Part shown: piece by piece, positions 27,483-41,816 of the stretch | Numbering within the stretch: the stretch's first letter is position 1 | How the letters are laid out: the number at the start of each line of letters is the position of its first letter | NCBI RefSeq assembly: GCF_000025265.1 | Contig: NC_013739.1 | Location: 806,001-870,000 of the forward strand | Source of the DNA: Conexibacter woesei DSM 14684 | GTDB lineage: Bacteria > Actinomycetota > Thermoleophilia > Solirubrobacterales > Solirubrobacteraceae | Reading direction: 5' to 3' | DNA length: 64,000 bases | Program-made: the position numbers and the translations under genes | Notes under the pieces: generated by a model | Seen by the model: only the letters and a program-made list of their open reading frames with translations | Database searches by the model: none | Told to the model about the DNA's origin: nothing

Positions 27483-28275
27483 CCAGGAAGGCAGCAAATC
27501 GTTCGATGAGATCGGCCCTGTCGATCCAGGGCCAATGACCGGCGTCCGCGACGTGTTCGACGCTCGCCCCCGGCAGCCGCTCCGCATACGCGTCCCCGAA
27601 GCTCGGCGGGATGTAGGGGTCGAGCGCGCCCCAAACTACCAACGCGGGAGCGGTCACCTGTGAAAGATCTGTACCAGCGCGTTCGAGGCTGCTTTCAGGT
27701 GCGCTTCGGTACAGCCGCAGGATCGCGCGCTGAGTGCCCTGGTCGAAATGGCGCCACGCCGCTTCGATGAACGTGCGCGGCGGCGGTCTCGCGAACGCCG
27801 GGCGCATGAACCGGCCCATCGTCCACTTCAGCGTCAGCCCCATCGCCATCTCGCCGAGGAACGGTGTGCGCCAGATGCGCGCGATCCGGTGCCAGCGGTA
27901 GCCGGGCAGCAGCGGGACGGCGTTGCAGACGATCAGCCGCTCGACGCGCTCGGGATGGCGGATCGCAAAGGCGAGCGCCGCGGAGCCCCAGTCGTGCACG
28001 ACGAGCTTGACGCGCTCGACGCCGAGCATCGCGAGGAAGCGCTCGACGAAGTCGGCGATCCCGTCCAGCGAGTACGGGTTCTGCCCGCCCTTGCCCGAGC
28101 GGCCGAAGCCGGGCAGGTCGGGCGCGAGCCCGCCGGTCCGCTCCAGGAACGGGATCCAGTCGTCGGAGCTGGTCGGGACGCCGTGGACGTACAGCGTCGG
28201 CGCGCCATCGGCTGGCGCGGAGCGCCAGAAGACGGGCTGTCCGTCGAGCTCCCCGGTGTGCTCGGTCACCTCCAC
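27472..28275 (-). CDS. alpha/beta hydrolase, haloalkane dehalogenase/epoxide hydrolase type
   Basis: 267 residues from GTG 28275. HGVPTSSDDWIP (oxyanion), nucleophile elbow VVHDWGSAAL with an aspartate nucleophile followed by Trp (Asp ~94), acid near WGALDPYIPPSF, and catalytic His in VADAGHWPWID. Asp-Trp at the nucleophile is shared by haloalkane dehalogenases and epoxide hydrolases; the cap residues needed to separate them cannot be verified here. A TATAAG box lies at 28287-28292. Confidence 0.85.
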   Translation of the reverse strand: MEVTEHTGELDGQPVFWRSAPADGAPTLYVHGVPTSSDDWIPFLERTGGLAPDLPGFGRSGKGGQNPYSLDGIADFVERFLAMLGVERVKLVVHDWGSAALAFAIRHPERVERLIVCNAVPLLPGYRWHRIARIWRTPFLGEMAMGLTLKWTMGRFMRPAFARPPPRTFIEAAWRHFDQGTQRAILRLYRSAPESSLERAGTDLSQVTAPALVVWGALDPYIPPSFGDAYAERLPGASVEHVADAGHWPWIDRADLIERFAAFLGDT

Positions 28276-28327
28276 GAGGGCGCGAGCTTATACGCGCCTG
28301 CGCGCCACAGGGGTTACCTTGCCGATC

Positions 28328-29224
28328 GTGACGACTCTCTGCCTCGGCGAAGCGCTCGTCGACCTGATCTGCGAGCGGCCGCTCCACGACGTCGCGGAGG
28401 CGGACGCGTTCGTGCCGGCGTTCGGCGGCGTCGCCGCGAACGTCGCCGTCACCGCTGCGCGGCACGGCGCCGCGATCGCGCTCGCCGGCGGCGCCGGCGC
28501 CGACCCGTGGGGCCGCTGGCTGCGGGCGCGGCTGGAGCGCGAGGGCGTCGACCTGCGCTGGTTCGAGCTGGGCGAGGAGGCGCGCACGCGGCTCGCGTTC
28601 GTCGTCGTCGACGAGGACGGCGAGCCGCGCTACGACCTCTACGGCGACGACCCGCGCGCCGTGCTGCACGCGCTGGGCGGCCGGCTGGAGGAGGCGCTCG
28701 CCGCCGCCGACGGCCTCTTCCTGACGACCAACGCGCTCGTCGACAGAGCGGAGCGCGAGCTGGTCCTCGACGCCCGCGAGCAGGCGCTCGCGGCCGGCAC
28801 GCCGATCGTCTTCGACCCGAACATCCGTCTCCACCGCTGGGCGATGCGCTCGCAGGCGCAGTCGTACGCGAACGCCTGCGTGCGCGGCGCGCTGCTGGTG
28901 CGAGCGACGGCCGCCGAGGCGGAGCTGATGACCGGCGAGTCCGACCCGGAGCTGGCGGCGCGCGCGCTGCTCAAGGGCGGCGCGCGGATGGTCGTGCTGA
29001 CGCGCGGGGCGGCGGGCGCGATGCTGCGCGGCGAGCTGAGACTCGACGTGCCGGGCGTCGCGGCGGAGGTCCGCTCGACGGTCGGCGCCGGCGACACGCT
29101 GACGGGCGTCCTGCTCGCGCGGCTGGCGCTGAGCGGCTACTACCCGGCGGCGGCCGCCGCGGCGCTGCCCGACGCGGTCGCCGAGGCCGCGCGCGCGACC
29201 GAGCGCTGGGGAGCGCTGGATTGA
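28328..29224 (+). CDS. PfkB-family sugar kinase
   Basis: 298 residues from GTG 28328; TACCTT (28315-28320) is 7 nt upstream. N-terminal [14 protein letters not shown] and [17 protein letters not shown] (substrate loop), [11 protein letters not shown], and catalytic [19 protein letters not shown] (GAGD with the base Asp). Most like fructokinase or 2-keto-3-deoxygluconate kinase, but the sugar cannot be assigned from sequence. Its stop overlaps the TTG start of the nth-like gene. Confidence 0.9.
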   Translation: MTTLCLGEALVDLICERPLHDVAEADAFVPAFGGVAANVAVTAARHGAAIALAGGAGADPWGRWLRARLEREGVDLRWFELGEEARTRLAFVVVDEDGEPRYDLYGDDPRAVLHALGGRLEEALAAADGLFLTTNALVDRAERELVLDAREQALAAGTPIVFDPNIRLHRWAMRSQAQSYANACVRGALLVRATAAEAELMTGESDPELAARALLKGGARMVVLTRGAAGAMLRGELRLDVPGVAAEVRSTVGAGDTLTGVLLARLALSGYYPAAAAAALPDAVAEAARATERWGALD

Positions 29225-29946
29225 AGACCGACGCCTCCGGCGACAAGCTCGTCACGATCCCGAAGGGCGAGTGGACGCGGCCGACACGCCGCAGGGTCAA
29301 CGCGATCCGCGACAAGCTGCGCGACGTCTACGGGATCCCGATCATGCCGCCGCACGAGCAGCCGCTCGACGAGCTGGTGCTGACGGTCCTGTCGCAGTCG
29401 ACCAACGACCGCAACCGCGACGTCGCGTACGAGCGGCTGCGCGAGCGCTTCGCCGACTGGCGCGCGGTGCTGGAGGCGCCGAACGCCGAGGTCGAGGAGG
29501 CGATCCGCCCCGGCGGCATCTCGAAGGTCAAGTCGAAGCGGATCCAGCAGATCCTGCGCGCGATCGACGACTCGCCCGAGGGCGCCGGGCTCGACCTCTC
29601 GTTCCTGCGCGATGCGAGCGTGCCCGACGGCCAGCGCTACCTCTGCTCGCTGCCGGGCGTCGGGCGCAAGACCGCGGCATGCGTGCTGCTGTTCGCGTAC
29701 GGGCTGCGCGACGTCCCCGTCGACACGCATGTCTCGCGCGTCGGCATGCGCCTGCGGCTGCTGCGGCCGGGGGCGCCGTTCGAGGAGCTGCACGACGAGA
29801 TGCTCGACCTCTCGCCGCGCGGCCAGGAGCTGGAGTTCCACGTGAACCTCCTGCGCCACGGGCGCCGCACGTGCCACGCGCGCAGACCCGACTGCCCGGC
29901 GTGCGTGCTGAGACGGGTCTGCCCGAGTCGCCGCACCGACGCCTGA
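29221..29946 (+). CDS. nth: endonuclease III-like DNA glycosylase/AP lyase
   Basis: 241 residues from TTG 29221, which overlaps the PfkB stop. HhH-GPD superfamily: [22 protein letters not shown], hairpin [19 protein letters not shown] with catalytic Lys, and [15 protein letters not shown] with catalytic Asp. The C-terminal [17 protein letters not shown] has exactly the C-x6-C-x2-C-x5-C spacing of the [4Fe-4S] cluster. It removes oxidised pyrimidines. The common LLSAQTTD motif reads LSQSTND, as in related uncharacterised Nth branches. Confidence 0.9.
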   Translation: MKTDASGDKLVTIPKGEWTRPTRRRVNAIRDKLRDVYGIPIMPPHEQPLDELVLTVLSQSTNDRNRDVAYERLRERFADWRAVLEAPNAEVEEAIRPGGISKVKSKRIQQILRAIDDSPEGAGLDLSFLRDASVPDGQRYLCSLPGVGRKTAACVLLFAYGLRDVPVDTHVSRVGMRLRLLRPGAPFEELHDEMLDLSPRGQELEFHVNLLRHGRRTCHARRPDCPACVLRRVCPSRRTDA

Positions 29947-29951
29947 GCGGG

Positions 29952-29970
29952 CGCCCCGGCGCTCGGGGCG
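29952..29970 (+). terminator. GC hairpin after the nth-like gene
   Basis: CGCCCCG (29952-29958) pairs with CGGGGCG (29964-29970) around a 5-nt loop, starting 5 nt after the stop. It is just upstream of the dnaK promoter and insulates it. Confidence 0.5.
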
Positions 29971-29973
29971 AGC

Positions 29974-30003
29974 TTGCGGATCTACTACACTCTCGCTTAG
30001 ATT
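29974..30003 (+). promoter_or_regulatory. dnaK promoter with embedded HspR-type operator (29980-30002)
   Basis: TTGCGG (29974-29979), 18-nt spacer and TAGATT (29998-30003) form a housekeeping-type promoter. The 23 bases 29980-30002 align without gaps to the perfect inverted repeat before clpB, with the same ATCTA at one end and TTAGAT at the other. It is an imperfect member of the same operator, placed between -35 and -10, where HspR binding would block RNA polymerase. Confidence 0.7.
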
Positions 30004-30053
30004 TTTTTCCGCACACAGTCGCAGTACCGCGAAACCGCGAAGGAGCTTCATCC

Positions 30054-31978
<1,925 letters not shown>

Positions 31979-31982
<4 letters not shown>

Positions 31983-32596
31983 CGATGGGTCACGAGCCGC
32001 ATCAGCATCAGCAGCCTGAGGAGGCGGCCGTCGAGCAGACGGCCGCCGAGGAGGCCGTGCCCGCCGCCGACGGCGTCCACGCCGCGCACGACACGCCCGA
32101 GGACCATGGCATCGAGGTCCAGCAGGACCTCGACGAGCTGGTCGCGAAGGCGGAGAAGGCCGACGAGTACCTCGCCCTCGCGCAGCGCACGCAGGCCGAC
32201 TTCGAGAACTTCCGCAAGCGGATGGCGCGCGACGTGAAGGCGGCCGAGGCGCGCGGGATCGGCAAGCTCGCGAAGGAGCTGCTGCCCGCGCTCGACAACC
32301 TCGACCGCGCGCTCGCCGCCGCCGAGACGCCCGGCGAGGGCGGCAGCGGGGCGCCCGAGCACCACCTGACCGCGGGCATCAGGCTCGTCCACGATGAGCT
32401 GCTCGCCGCGCTCGGTCGCGCCGGGATCGAGCGCTTCTCGCCGCAGGGCGAGCGGTTCGACCCCAACCTGCACGAGGCGATGGTCCAGCAGCCGGTCGAA
32501 GGCGCCGAGAGCGGCACCGTCGTCGAGGTCTACCAGTCGGGCTACCGCCTGGACGGCCTCGTCCTGCGGCCGGCCCGCGTCGTCGTCGCGGCGTAG
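31979..32596 (+). CDS. grpE: nucleotide exchange factor GrpE
   Basis: 205 residues. Acidic His-rich N-terminal tail (~1-45), long coiled coil ([28 protein letters not shown] in parts) and the GrpE C-terminal beta domain ([41 protein letters not shown]). It releases ADP from DnaK. Overlaps dnaK by 4 nt; dnaJ follows after 12 nt. Confidence 0.97.
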
Positions 32597-32608
32597 GGAG
32601 CAGCCTGC

Positions 32609-33745
32609 ATGGCCGCCACCAAGCCCGACCTCTACAAGATCCTGGGGGTCGGCAAGAACGCCACCGACGAGGAGATCAAGAAGTCCTACCGCAAGCTCGC
32701 GCGGCAGTACCACCCTGACACCAACCAGGGCGACGCGAGAGCCGAGGAGCGCTTCAAGGAGGTCTCGGCCGCGTACGACGTGCTGTCGGACCCGGAGAAG
32801 CGCAAGGCGTACGACCGCGGCACCGGTCCGTTCGCGGCCGGCGGCGGGACGACCGGCGGCTTCGACCCCAACGCGTTCGGCGGCGGCTCGTTCAGGGACA
32901 TCTTCAGCGACCTCTTCGGCGGTGGGGGCGGCGGCGGGCGCGGCGGCGCCGGCCCGCGCACCGGCACGCGTCCGCGTGCCCAGCGCGGCCGCGATCTCGA
33001 GACCGAGGTCTCGCTGACGTTCCAGGAGGCGATCGACGGCACGCAGGCGTCGCTGGCGGTGCCGACCTCGACGCGCTGCGAGACATGCCACGGCAGCGGC
33101 GCGAGACCCGGCACCGCGCCGACGGTCTGCCCGGTCTGTCACGGCCGCGGCGTCGAGTCCCAGGGGCAGGGCCTGTTCTCGATCTCGACGCCGTGCTCGC
33201 GCTGCAGCGGGACCGGCACGATCATCGAGGACCCCTGCCCGACGTGCGGCGGCAGCGGCGCGCGGCGCACGATCAAGCGCCTGAAGGTCAACATCCCCGC
33301 CGGCGTGCGCGACGGCAGCCGCGTGCGGATCGCCGGCAAGGGGGAGGTCGGCGCCAACGGCGGCGAGCCGGGCGACCTGTTCGTCGTCACGCGCGTCGCC
33401 GACTCGCCCGTCTTCAAGCATCTCGGCGACCGCGTCGAGGTCGAGGTCCCGCTGACGGTGCCTGAGGCGCTGCTCGGCGCGACGGTCGAGGTGCCGACGC
33501 TGCGCGGCTCCAAGAAGCTGCGGGTCGCGCCGGGCACCAAGCACGGCACCGTCCAGCGGCTGAGAGGCGAGGGCGCGCCGAGACTCGGCGGCAGAGGCCG
33601 GGGCGACATCCACTACCGCTTCGTGATCGACGTCCCGAGAGACCTCACCTCCGACCAGCGCCGTGCGGTCGACGAGCTGGCGAAGACGATGAACGGCAAC
33701 CCGCGCGCCCGCCTCTTCAGCGGCCGCACGGAAGCGCGGGCGTGA
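32609..33745 (+). CDS. dnaJ: co-chaperone DnaJ (Hsp40, type I)
   Basis: 378 residues. J domain with HPD (ARQYHPDTN), Gly/Phe-rich linker ([17 protein letters not shown]), four CxxCxGxG-type zinc repeats ([32 protein letters not shown]) and C-terminal peptide-binding domains. It delivers clients to DnaK and stimulates its ATPase. The TGA overlaps the hspR ATG. Confidence 0.97.
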   Translation: MAATKPDLYKILGVGKNATDEEIKKSYRKLARQYHPDTNQGDARAEERFKEVSAAYDVLSDPEKRKAYDRGTGPFAAGGGTTGGFDPNAFGGGSFRDIFSDLFGGGGGGGRGGAGPRTGTRPRAQRGRDLETEVSLTFQEAIDGTQASLAVPTSTRCETCHGSGARPGTAPTVCPVCHGRGVESQGQGLFSISTPCSRCSGTGTIIEDPCPTCGGSGARRTIKRLKVNIPAGVRDGSRVRIAGKGEVGANGGEPGDLFVVTRVADSPVFKHLGDRVEVEVPLTVPEALLGATVEVPTLRGSKKLRVAPGTKHGTVQRLRGEGAPRLGGRGRGDIHYRFVIDVPRDLTSDQRRAVDELAKTMNGNPRARLFSGRTEARA

Positions 33746-34239
33746 TGAGCAGCGGCGGCCGCCGGATACGGACGACGACGCGGATCGAGGTCAGCGACGA
33801 CCGCGGCGTCTTCATGATCTCGGTCGCCGCCGAGCTCGCCGAGATGCACCCGCAGACGCTGCGGATGTACGAGCAGCGCGGGCTGATCCAGCCGAAGCGC
33901 TCGCCGAAGGGAACGCGCCTGTACTCGCACAAGGACGTCGAGCGGCTGCGCCGGATCCAGGAGATGACGGCCGAGCTGGGGATGAACCTCGCCGGCGTCG
34001 AGCGCGTCTTCGAGCTGGAGGAGCAGCTGGAGGCGGCCAGCTCGAAGGTGCGCCGGCTGGAGCGGCGCGCGCGTGACCTGGCGCAGGAGGTCGAGCGGCT
34101 GGAGGAGCTGCGGCGCTCGCTGCGCGCGGAGATCGTCCCGTACGTCCGCGGCGGCGCGATCGTGCCTCACAGACCCGCCCCGCCGCGCTACAGAATTCCC
34201 GTCGAGCGCCCTTCGAAAGACGGCGACGACGCGGTATGA
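33745..34239 (+). CDS. hspR: heat-shock repressor HspR (MerR family)
   Basis: 164 residues from ATG 33745 (GTG 33742 is possible). MerR-type winged helix FMISVAAELAEMHPQTLRMYEQ and GLIQPKRSPKGTRLYSHKDVERL, then a leucine/glutamate coiled coil (VFELEEQLEAASSKVRRLERR). HspR represses the dnaK operon and clpB with DnaK as co-repressor in streptomycetes. Here its stop codon touches the clpB operator at 34239, so the two units are adjacent. Confidence 0.95.
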   Translation: MSSGGRRIRTTTRIEVSDDRGVFMISVAAELAEMHPQTLRMYEQRGLIQPKRSPKGTRLYSHKDVERLRRIQEMTAELGMNLAGVERVFELEEQLEAASSKVRRLERRARDLAQEVERLEELRRSLRAEIVPYVRGGAIVPHRPAPPRYRIPVERPSKDGDDAV

Positions 34240-34261
34240 TCTAAGTCACTTACACTTAGAT
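34239..34261. promoter_or_regulatory. HspR-type operator (HAIR-like) before clpB
   Basis: Perfect 8-bp inverted repeat ATCTAAGT-N7-ACTTAGAT. It keeps the 7-nt spacer and the AGT/ACT inner ends of the known HAIR element (CTTGAGT-N7-ACTCAAG) but differs in the outer bases. The same pattern, less perfect, lies in the dnaK promoter at 29980-30002. A TAGATC -10-like box overlaps its right end. Confidence 0.8.
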
Positions 34262-34286
34262 CTCAACCCCTTGGAGGACCCGCCGG

Positions 34287-36854
<2,568 letters not shown>

Positions 36855-37248
36855 TGCGGATGTGATTGCCGAACGGGTCGCGCACCGCGCAGTCGATCGC
36901 GTAGGACTGCTCGACGACGTCCTGGATGAACTCGACGCCCCTGGAACGCAGCTGCTCGGCGGTCCGGCGGACGTCGTCTGTGCTGAAGATCGTCGTGCCG
37001 AGGGCGCCCTTGCTGCCGAGGTCGCGGATTTGCTCGACGGTCGCGGCGTCGAACGGCACCCCGGGCACGTAGAGGATGATCTCGTGCGTGGTGTCGCCGG
37101 GCGCCGCGACCGTCAGCCAGCGCATGAACTCCAGCTGGACGTCGTTGCGCACCTCGAGTCCCAGCTTGCCGACGTAGAAGTCGAGCGCCTGGTCGTGGTC
37201 GAGCACCGTGATCTGTGAGTGGGTCGTCGCGTTGAGCATGTGCGCAAC

Positions 37249-37635
37249 CTAGCCCGGCAGGTCGCCGCCGGCTTCTCCGAAAGTGCTCGTTGGACGGTCC
37301 CACGCCATCGCGATGCAGTTCGGCACGCGCGCCCGCGCCGCCGCTCGTTCTCGTTCGCGCGCGCGGTACGCGGTCGGTGAGACGCCGACGACGTCGCGGA
37401 AGGTGCGGCTGAACGTCCCCAGGCTCGCGAGGCCGACGTCGAGGCAGATCTCGGTCACCGAGCGGTCGGTGTCGCGCAGCAGCGCCATCGCGCGCTCCAT
37501 CCGCCGGCGCTGGAGGTAACGGTGCGGCGTCTCGCCGAAGGCGTCGCGGAAGCTGCGGATGAAGTGCGCACGCGACATGTGCGCAGACGCCGCAAGCTGT
37601 TCCACGTCGAGCGCCTCCGCATAGCGCCGATCCAT
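37249..37635 (-). CDS. AraC-family HTH regulator (short form)
   Basis: 128 residues from ATG 37635; the frame is open further upstream into the preceding gene but no start is better supported. It consists almost only of the AraC DNA-binding domain: LDVEQLAASAHMSRAHFIRSFRDAFGETPHRYL split across two HTHs, then SVTEICLDVGLASLGTFSRTF and GVSPTAYRARE. It probably regulates the VOC gene that follows 10 nt downstream. The C-terminal tail VPNCIAMAWDRP is shared by this short AraC group. Confidence 0.8.
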   Translation of the reverse strand: MDRRYAEALDVEQLAASAHMSRAHFIRSFRDAFGETPHRYLQRRRMERAMALLRDTDRSVTEICLDVGLASLGTFSRTFRDVVGVSPTAYRARERERAAARARVPNCIAMAWDRPTSTFGEAGGDLPG

Positions 37636-37682
37636 CGCGTCCCGCGCCCGCAGCAGGCGGCGGTTGTCTGCGTGCCGGGGCG

Positions 37683-38384
37683 CTATCTGCCGCCTCTTCT
37701 GCCTCTTCTTCTCGACGGTCTCTTGACCTCGAAGCGGATCAGCAGGCGCGGCGTCGTTCTCGCCGACCAGCGGCGCGTCGTGTCGACCTGGAACGTCCAC
37801 TTGCCGAACTCGTATCTGAACGGGAAGAGTGCGATCGGGCCGGTCTTCAGCGCGCCGCAGAGGTCGTCGGAGGTGCCGATCCGGAGCGTCTTCCTCAGCT
37901 TGCCGTTCGGGCGGATGTAGTGGACGTAGACGCCGCGGTTCGGGCCGATGCCGAGCACGCGCCAGCGCACCCGCAGTCTCGCCGGGTCACCCGAGCTGGG
38001 GGAGAAGCTGGCGGTCAGCGGCGACATCAGGAAGCTCGTCGAGGCGACGTTCGGCCCGTCGGTGACCGACAGCGTCAGCTTGCGCGTCCCGCTCGTGCCG
38101 TTGTAGTCCGGCGCCGTGAAGAGCGCGCGGATCCGGCCTCTGCCGTCGGTTCTGCCGTTGCCCAGCTCCTGTGTGCCGGACAGCTTCGCCGTCCACGTCG
38201 TGTTCGGCTTGAAGCCGCTGCCGGTCAGCGTTCCCTCGTCGTTGCTGAGGTAGCAGCCGGGGTCGAGCTCGATCTTCGCCTTGGCACCCGCCGCGCCGGG
38301 CTGGAGGCCGCCGGCGAGCAGCGTCGCGGAGACGGCGAGGACGGCGAGCTTGGCGGTTCGGCGGTGTGTCACAGGCACCATCAT
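37683..38384 (-). CDS. secreted protein, beta-sandwich-like, unknown function
   Basis: 233 residues from ATG 38384 (second ATG 38381). Signal peptide RRTAKLAVLAVSATLLAGGL with cleavage near AGAKA. The mature part has Ig-like or fibronectin-like strands (TGSGFKPNTTWTAKLSGTQ, RIRALFTAPDYNGTSGTRKLTLSVTD in parts) and ends with a very basic tail (KRPSRRRGRRGGR). Two cysteines (PGCYLS, DDLCGAL) may pair. Many AGA codons. Not assigned. Confidence 0.7.
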   Translation of the reverse strand: MMVPVTHRRTAKLAVLAVSATLLAGGLQPGAAGAKAKIELDPGCYLSNDEGTLTGSGFKPNTTWTAKLSGTQELGNGRTDGRGRIRALFTAPDYNGTSGTRKLTLSVTDGPNVASTSFLMSPLTASFSPSSGDPARLRVRWRVLGIGPNRGVYVHYIRPNGKLRKTLRIGTSDDLCGALKTGPIALFPFRYEFGKWTFQVDTTRRWSARTTPRLLIRFEVKRPSRRRGRRGGR

Positions 38385-38511
38385 CGCGCACCCACCCGGC
38401 GTCCGGCCACCCGGTACCGACGATCCCGCGGTAGCGCCTCGGCGTTCGGTGGGATAGAAACCAGGGAGGACGAAAGCTCGCAACGTTCCAGCGAAACCCG
38501 GGAGGCCCACC

Positions 38512-38793
38512 ATGCCGACGTACGTCATGCTGTCCAAGCTCACGCCTGAGGGCACCCAGACGATCAAGAACAACCCGCAGCGCATCCGCGAGGTCAACAG
38601 AGAGATCGAGCAGCTCGGCGCGACGGTGAAGGCGCAGTGGTGCGTGCTCGGCCGCTTCGACTTCATCAACATCGTCGAGGCGCCGGACGAGAAGACGATC
38701 GCGCGCGTCTCGCTGGAGCTCGGCTCCCGTGGCACCGTCCAGTACGAGACGCTGACGGCGATCCCGATCGACGACTTCATCTCGTCGCTCTGA
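38512..38793 (+). CDS. GYD-domain protein
   Basis: 93 residues, RBS GGGAGG before ATG 38512. The sequence [38 protein letters not shown] and [20 protein letters not shown] matches the small ferredoxin-like GYD superfamily, with the GYD motif here GRFD. Function unknown. purD starts 17 nt after its stop, so it is probably co-transcribed with purD-purE. Confidence 0.88.
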   Translation: MPTYVMLSKLTPEGTQTIKNNPQRIREVNREIEQLGATVKAQWCVLGRFDFINIVEAPDEKTIARVSLELGSRGTVQYETLTAIPIDDFISSL

Positions 38794-38810
38794 CGGCGCA
38801 GGTCCCGCAC

Positions 38811-40094
38811 GTGTCCCAGAAGGTCCTCGTCATCGGCGCCGGCGGGCGTGAGCACGCGATCGTGCGTGCGCTGAAGCGCTCGCCGCAGGCGCCCGAGCTG
38901 CTGTGCGCCCCCGGCAACGCCGGCATCGCCGCCGACGCGCGGCTGCTCGACGTCGGCGTCGGCGACGTCGACGGTCTCGTCGCCGCCGCGCGGGCGGAGG
39001 GCGTCGCGCTCGTCGTCGTCGGTCCCGAGGCGCCGCTGGTCGACGGCGTCGTCGACGCGCTCGGCGCCGCCGGCATCCGCGCGTTCGGGCCGGTCGCGGC
39101 CGGCGCGCGGCTGGAGGGCTCGAAGGCCTTCTCGAAGGAGATCATGGCCGCGGCCGGCGTCCCGACCGCGGCACACACGGTCGTGACCACGGTCGAGGAC
39201 GGGATGGCGGCGATCGACCGCTACCCCATCGTCGTGAAGGCCGACGGCCTCGCGGCCGGCAAGGGCGTGATCATCGCGACCTCTGAGCAGGAGGCCCGCG
39301 ACGCGCTGCACGCGTTTCTCGTCGAGCACCGCCACGGGACCGAGCGGGTCGTCGTCGAGGAGCACCTCGTCGGCGAGGAGCTGTCGCTGCTGGCGCTGTG
39401 CGACGGCGAGCGCGCGATCGCGATGGCGCCGGCGCAGGACTACAAGCGCATCTTCGACGGCGACGCGGGGCCGAACACGGGCGGGATGGGCTCCTACTCG
39501 CCGGTCCCGGGGATCGACGCGGCGCGCGCGCAGGAGCTGTGCGCCCAGGTCCACCAGCCGATCGTCGACGAGCTGGCGCGCCGCGGGACGCCGTTCCACG
39601 GGGTCCTCTACGCCGGCCTGATGATGACGGCGGACGGCGTCAGAGTGCTCGAGTACAACACGCGCTTCGGCGATCCCGAGACGCAGGCGGTTCTGCCGCG
39701 GCTGCGCTCGGACCTGCTCGAGGTGCTGTGGAAGGCGAGCGAGCCGGGCGGGCTGGCGGGCGTCGAGCTGGAGTGGTCGCCCGAGACGGCGGTCACGCTC
39801 GTGCTCGCGAGCGCGGGCTACCCGGAGTCGCCGCGCACCGGCGACGAGATCGGCGGGCTCGACGCGGTCCCCGACGGGATCGAGGTGACCCACGCGGGCA
39901 CCAAGCGGCGCACGCAGGACGGCGCGATCGTGACCGCCGGCGGGCGCGTGCTGAACGTGACCGCGCTCGGCGACGACGCGGCGGCGGCGCGCGCCGCCGC
40001 CTATGCTGCGGCGGATTCGATCGCCTTCGACGGGCGCCAGCTGCGACGGGACATCGCGCTGCGCGCCGTGACACAGACTGGGAGCACCGCATGA
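38811..40094 (+). CDS. purD: phosphoribosylamine-glycine ligase
   Basis: 427 residues from GTG 38811. ATP-grasp enzyme of step 2 of purine synthesis. Motifs: [69 protein letters not shown] and [18 protein letters not shown]. Overlaps purE by 4 nt. Confidence 0.97.
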   Translation: MSQKVLVIGAGGREHAIVRALKRSPQAPELLCAPGNAGIAADARLLDVGVGDVDGLVAAARAEGVALVVVGPEAPLVDGVVDALGAAGIRAFGPVAAGARLEGSKAFSKEIMAAAGVPTAAHTVVTTVEDGMAAIDRYPIVVKADGLAAGKGVIIATSEQEARDALHAFLVEHRHGTERVVVEEHLVGEELSLLALCDGERAIAMAPAQDYKRIFDGDAGPNTGGMGSYSPVPGIDAARAQELCAQVHQPIVDELARRGTPFHGVLYAGLMMTADGVRVLEYNTRFGDPETQAVLPRLRSDLLEVLWKASEPGGLAGVELEWSPETAVTLVLASAGYPESPRTGDEIGGLDAVPDGIEVTHAGTKRRTQDGAIVTAGGRVLNVTALGDDAAAARAAAYAAADSIAFDGRQLRRDIALRAVTQTGSTA

Positions 40095-40582
40095 CCGACG
40101 AGCTTTCACCCATCCGCGCGACCGAGAGCGCCGAGACCTCCGAGACCGTCGCCGCGCTCGAGCAGGAGCTGGAGACGAACGGCGTGCTGGTCGGCATCGT
40201 GATGGGCTCCGAGAGCGACATGCCGATGATGGAGAAGGCCGCCGCGGAGCTGAACAGACGCGGCATCGCCAACGAGATCCAGGTGATGTCCGCCCACCGC
40301 AACCCGGACACCGTGGCCGAGTACGCGAAGACGGCGCAGGCGCGCGGCCTGAAGGTCCTGATCGCCGGCGCCGGCCTCGCCGCGGCGCTGCCGGGCGCGG
40401 TCGCCGCGCACACGGAGCTGCCGGTGATCGGCGTCCCGCTGACGAGCAAGACGTCGGTCGGTGGCGGCCTCGACGCGCTGCTCGCGATCGCGCAGATGCC
40501 GCCCGGCGTGCCGGTCGCCTGCGTCGGCGTCGACAACCCGAAGAACGCCGCCGTGTTGGCGGCGCGCATCCTCGGCGCCTGA
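40091..40582 (+). CDS. purE: N5-carboxyaminoimidazole ribonucleotide mutase PurE
   Basis: 163 residues from ATG 40091, with a ~30-residue N-terminal extension before the core [22 protein letters not shown] and [28 protein letters not shown] (in parts) form the CAIR site. It makes CAIR in the purine pathway. PurK, the usual partner, is not within this window. Confidence 0.95.
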   Translation: MTDELSPIRATESAETSETVAALEQELETNGVLVGIVMGSESDMPMMEKAAAELNRRGIANEIQVMSAHRNPDTVAEYAKTAQARGLKVLIAGAGLAAALPGAVAAHTELPVIGVPLTSKTSVGGGLDALLAIAQMPPGVPVACVGVDNPKNAAVLAARILGA

Positions 40583-40600
40583 CGGACCGGGCGGCGCCGC

Positions 40601-41650
40601 TCAGCCGGCGCCGCGCGCGGTCGACTCGCGCAGCGCTATCTCGGAGTCGACGATCACGTGTCGGGGCGGCTCGGCCGCCGCGTTGCGCAGGCGCTCGACG
40701 AGCAGGTCGACGGCGACGCTGCCGATCCTGTCCGGGTGCAGTGCGAGCGCGGTCACGGGCGGGCTGGCGCTGCGCGTCGACTCGCTGTCACTGCCGGCGG
40801 CGACCATCACGTCCTCCGGCACGCGCAGCCCGACGCCGCGCGCCGCAAGTTGCGCCCCGACCGCGAGCCGGTCCAGCGGCGCGTAGAGCGCATCGGGCGG
40901 ATCGGGCTCCGCGAACAGCGGCAACGTCGCCTCGTAGGCGCGTGACTCGCTGGCGTTGCCGTCGAACAGGACGATTCGCGGCGCCTGCCCGCGCTGCCCG
41001 CACCAGCGCTCGTAGCCGCGGATGCTGTCGAACGTGTAGGAGCGGGTCGGTCTCGTGCTGACGAGCGCGACCGAGCGCGCGCCCTGCTCGGCGAGGTGGT
41101 CGAGGACGCGCATCGTCTCGCCCTCGATGTCGTTGTCGACCCACCAGCCCTCCTCGCGCGGACGGCCCGGGACGCGGCCGGCGGTGACGGCGGGGATGCC
41201 GCGCTCCTCCAGCAGCGCGAGCAGCGGGCTGCCGCTCTCGGGGTCCTGCATGATCACGCCGTCGACGTGGAGGTCGTCGAGGTTGCCCGGCTGGATCGGC
41301 GAGATCACGAGCGCGTAGCCGTGGCGCGCGGCGGCGTTGGCGGCCGACGTGAGGATCTGGACGAAGTACTCGATCCCCGACAGCTCGACCGGCGAGTCGG
41401 TCGGCATGGTGTGGGCGAAGGCCAGGATCCCGGTGCTGCCGCGGCGCAGGTGGCGGGCGGCGCGGTTGGCGCGGTAGCCGAGCCGCTCGGCGGTCGCGAC
41501 GATCTCGGCGCGCGTCGAGAGGTCGACGCGGCCCTTGCCGTTGAGCGCGTCGGAGGCGGTCCCGATCGACACACCGGCCGCCTTCGCGACGTCGCGAAGG
41601 GCGACGCGCGTGCGTCTTCTTGGTCGGTCCTGGGTCGGGTCGGGTGTCAT
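40601..41650 (-). CDS. LacI-family transcriptional repressor
   Basis: 349 residues from ATG 41650. N-terminal HTH and hinge (VALRDVAKAAGVSIGTASDALNGKGRV in parts; LGYRANRAARHLRRG), then a periplasmic-binding-protein-like effector domain (GVIMQDPESGSPLLALLEERGIPAV, VDNDIEGETMRVLDHLAEQG, ending ALALHPDRIGSVAVDLLVERL). It is divergent from the catabolic/transport operon at 41817-49760, whose 5' region has two palindromes with the AAACGTTT core usual for this family. Likely a substrate-responsive repressor of that operon. Confidence 0.93.
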   Translation of the reverse strand: MTPDPTQDRPRRRTRVALRDVAKAAGVSIGTASDALNGKGRVDLSTRAEIVATAERLGYRANRAARHLRRGSTGILAFAHTMPTDSPVELSGIEYFVQILTSAANAAARHGYALVISPIQPGNLDDLHVDGVIMQDPESGSPLLALLEERGIPAVTAGRVPGRPREEGWWVDNDIEGETMRVLDHLAEQGARSVALVSTRPTRSYTFDSIRGYERWCGQRGQAPRIVLFDGNASESRAYEATLPLFAEPDPPDALYAPLDRLAVGAQLAARGVGLRVPEDVMVAAGSDSESTRSASPPVTALALHPDRIGSVAVDLLVERLRNAAAEPPRHVIVDSEIALRESTARGAG

Positions 41651-41683
41651 GAGGGTGGTGGAGCGCCGCAACGATATCTCGTC

Positions 41684-41713
41684 TTGACAGTCCTCCGGCG
41701 AGCTGCGTACACT
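41684..41713 (+). promoter_or_regulatory. promoter of the catabolic/transport operon
   Basis: Consensus -35 TTGACA (41684-41689), 18-nt spacer and -10 TACACT (41708-41713). Transcription would start near 41720, just before the first operator. It is the clearest sigma-70-type promoter in the window. Confidence 0.75.
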
Positions 41714-41724
41714 GCCCCGCCATT

Positions 41725-41746
41725 GCTGCCGAAACGTTTAGGCAGC
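41725..41746. promoter_or_regulatory. LacI-type operator 1
   Basis: 22-bp near-perfect palindrome centred on AAAC/GTTT with arms GCTGCC and GGCAGC (one mismatch per 11-bp half). It shares the 13 bases TGCCGAAACGTTT with operator 2 and covers the start of the transcript. Confidence 0.8.
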
Positions 41747-41785
41747 GAGCAGGAGAGCGGAATCGCGATGGAGTGTATGCGATGC

Positions 41786-41797
41786 CGAAACGTTTCG
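41786..41797. promoter_or_regulatory. LacI-type operator 2
   Basis: Perfect 12-bp palindrome CGAAACGTTTCG, 56 bp centre-to-centre from operator 1 and 20 bp before the first gene of the operon. Two sites could support cooperative repression. Confidence 0.78.
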
Positions 41798-41816
41798 AGA
41801 AGAGGTCGCCGTCCGT

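Noticed and set aside
25346-27538. 730-codon plus-strand frame over the membrane and CAP protein genes
   Set aside because: The minus strand gives hydrophobic spans, a signal peptide and a CAP domain; the plus frame is low-complexity Arg/Gly/Ala.
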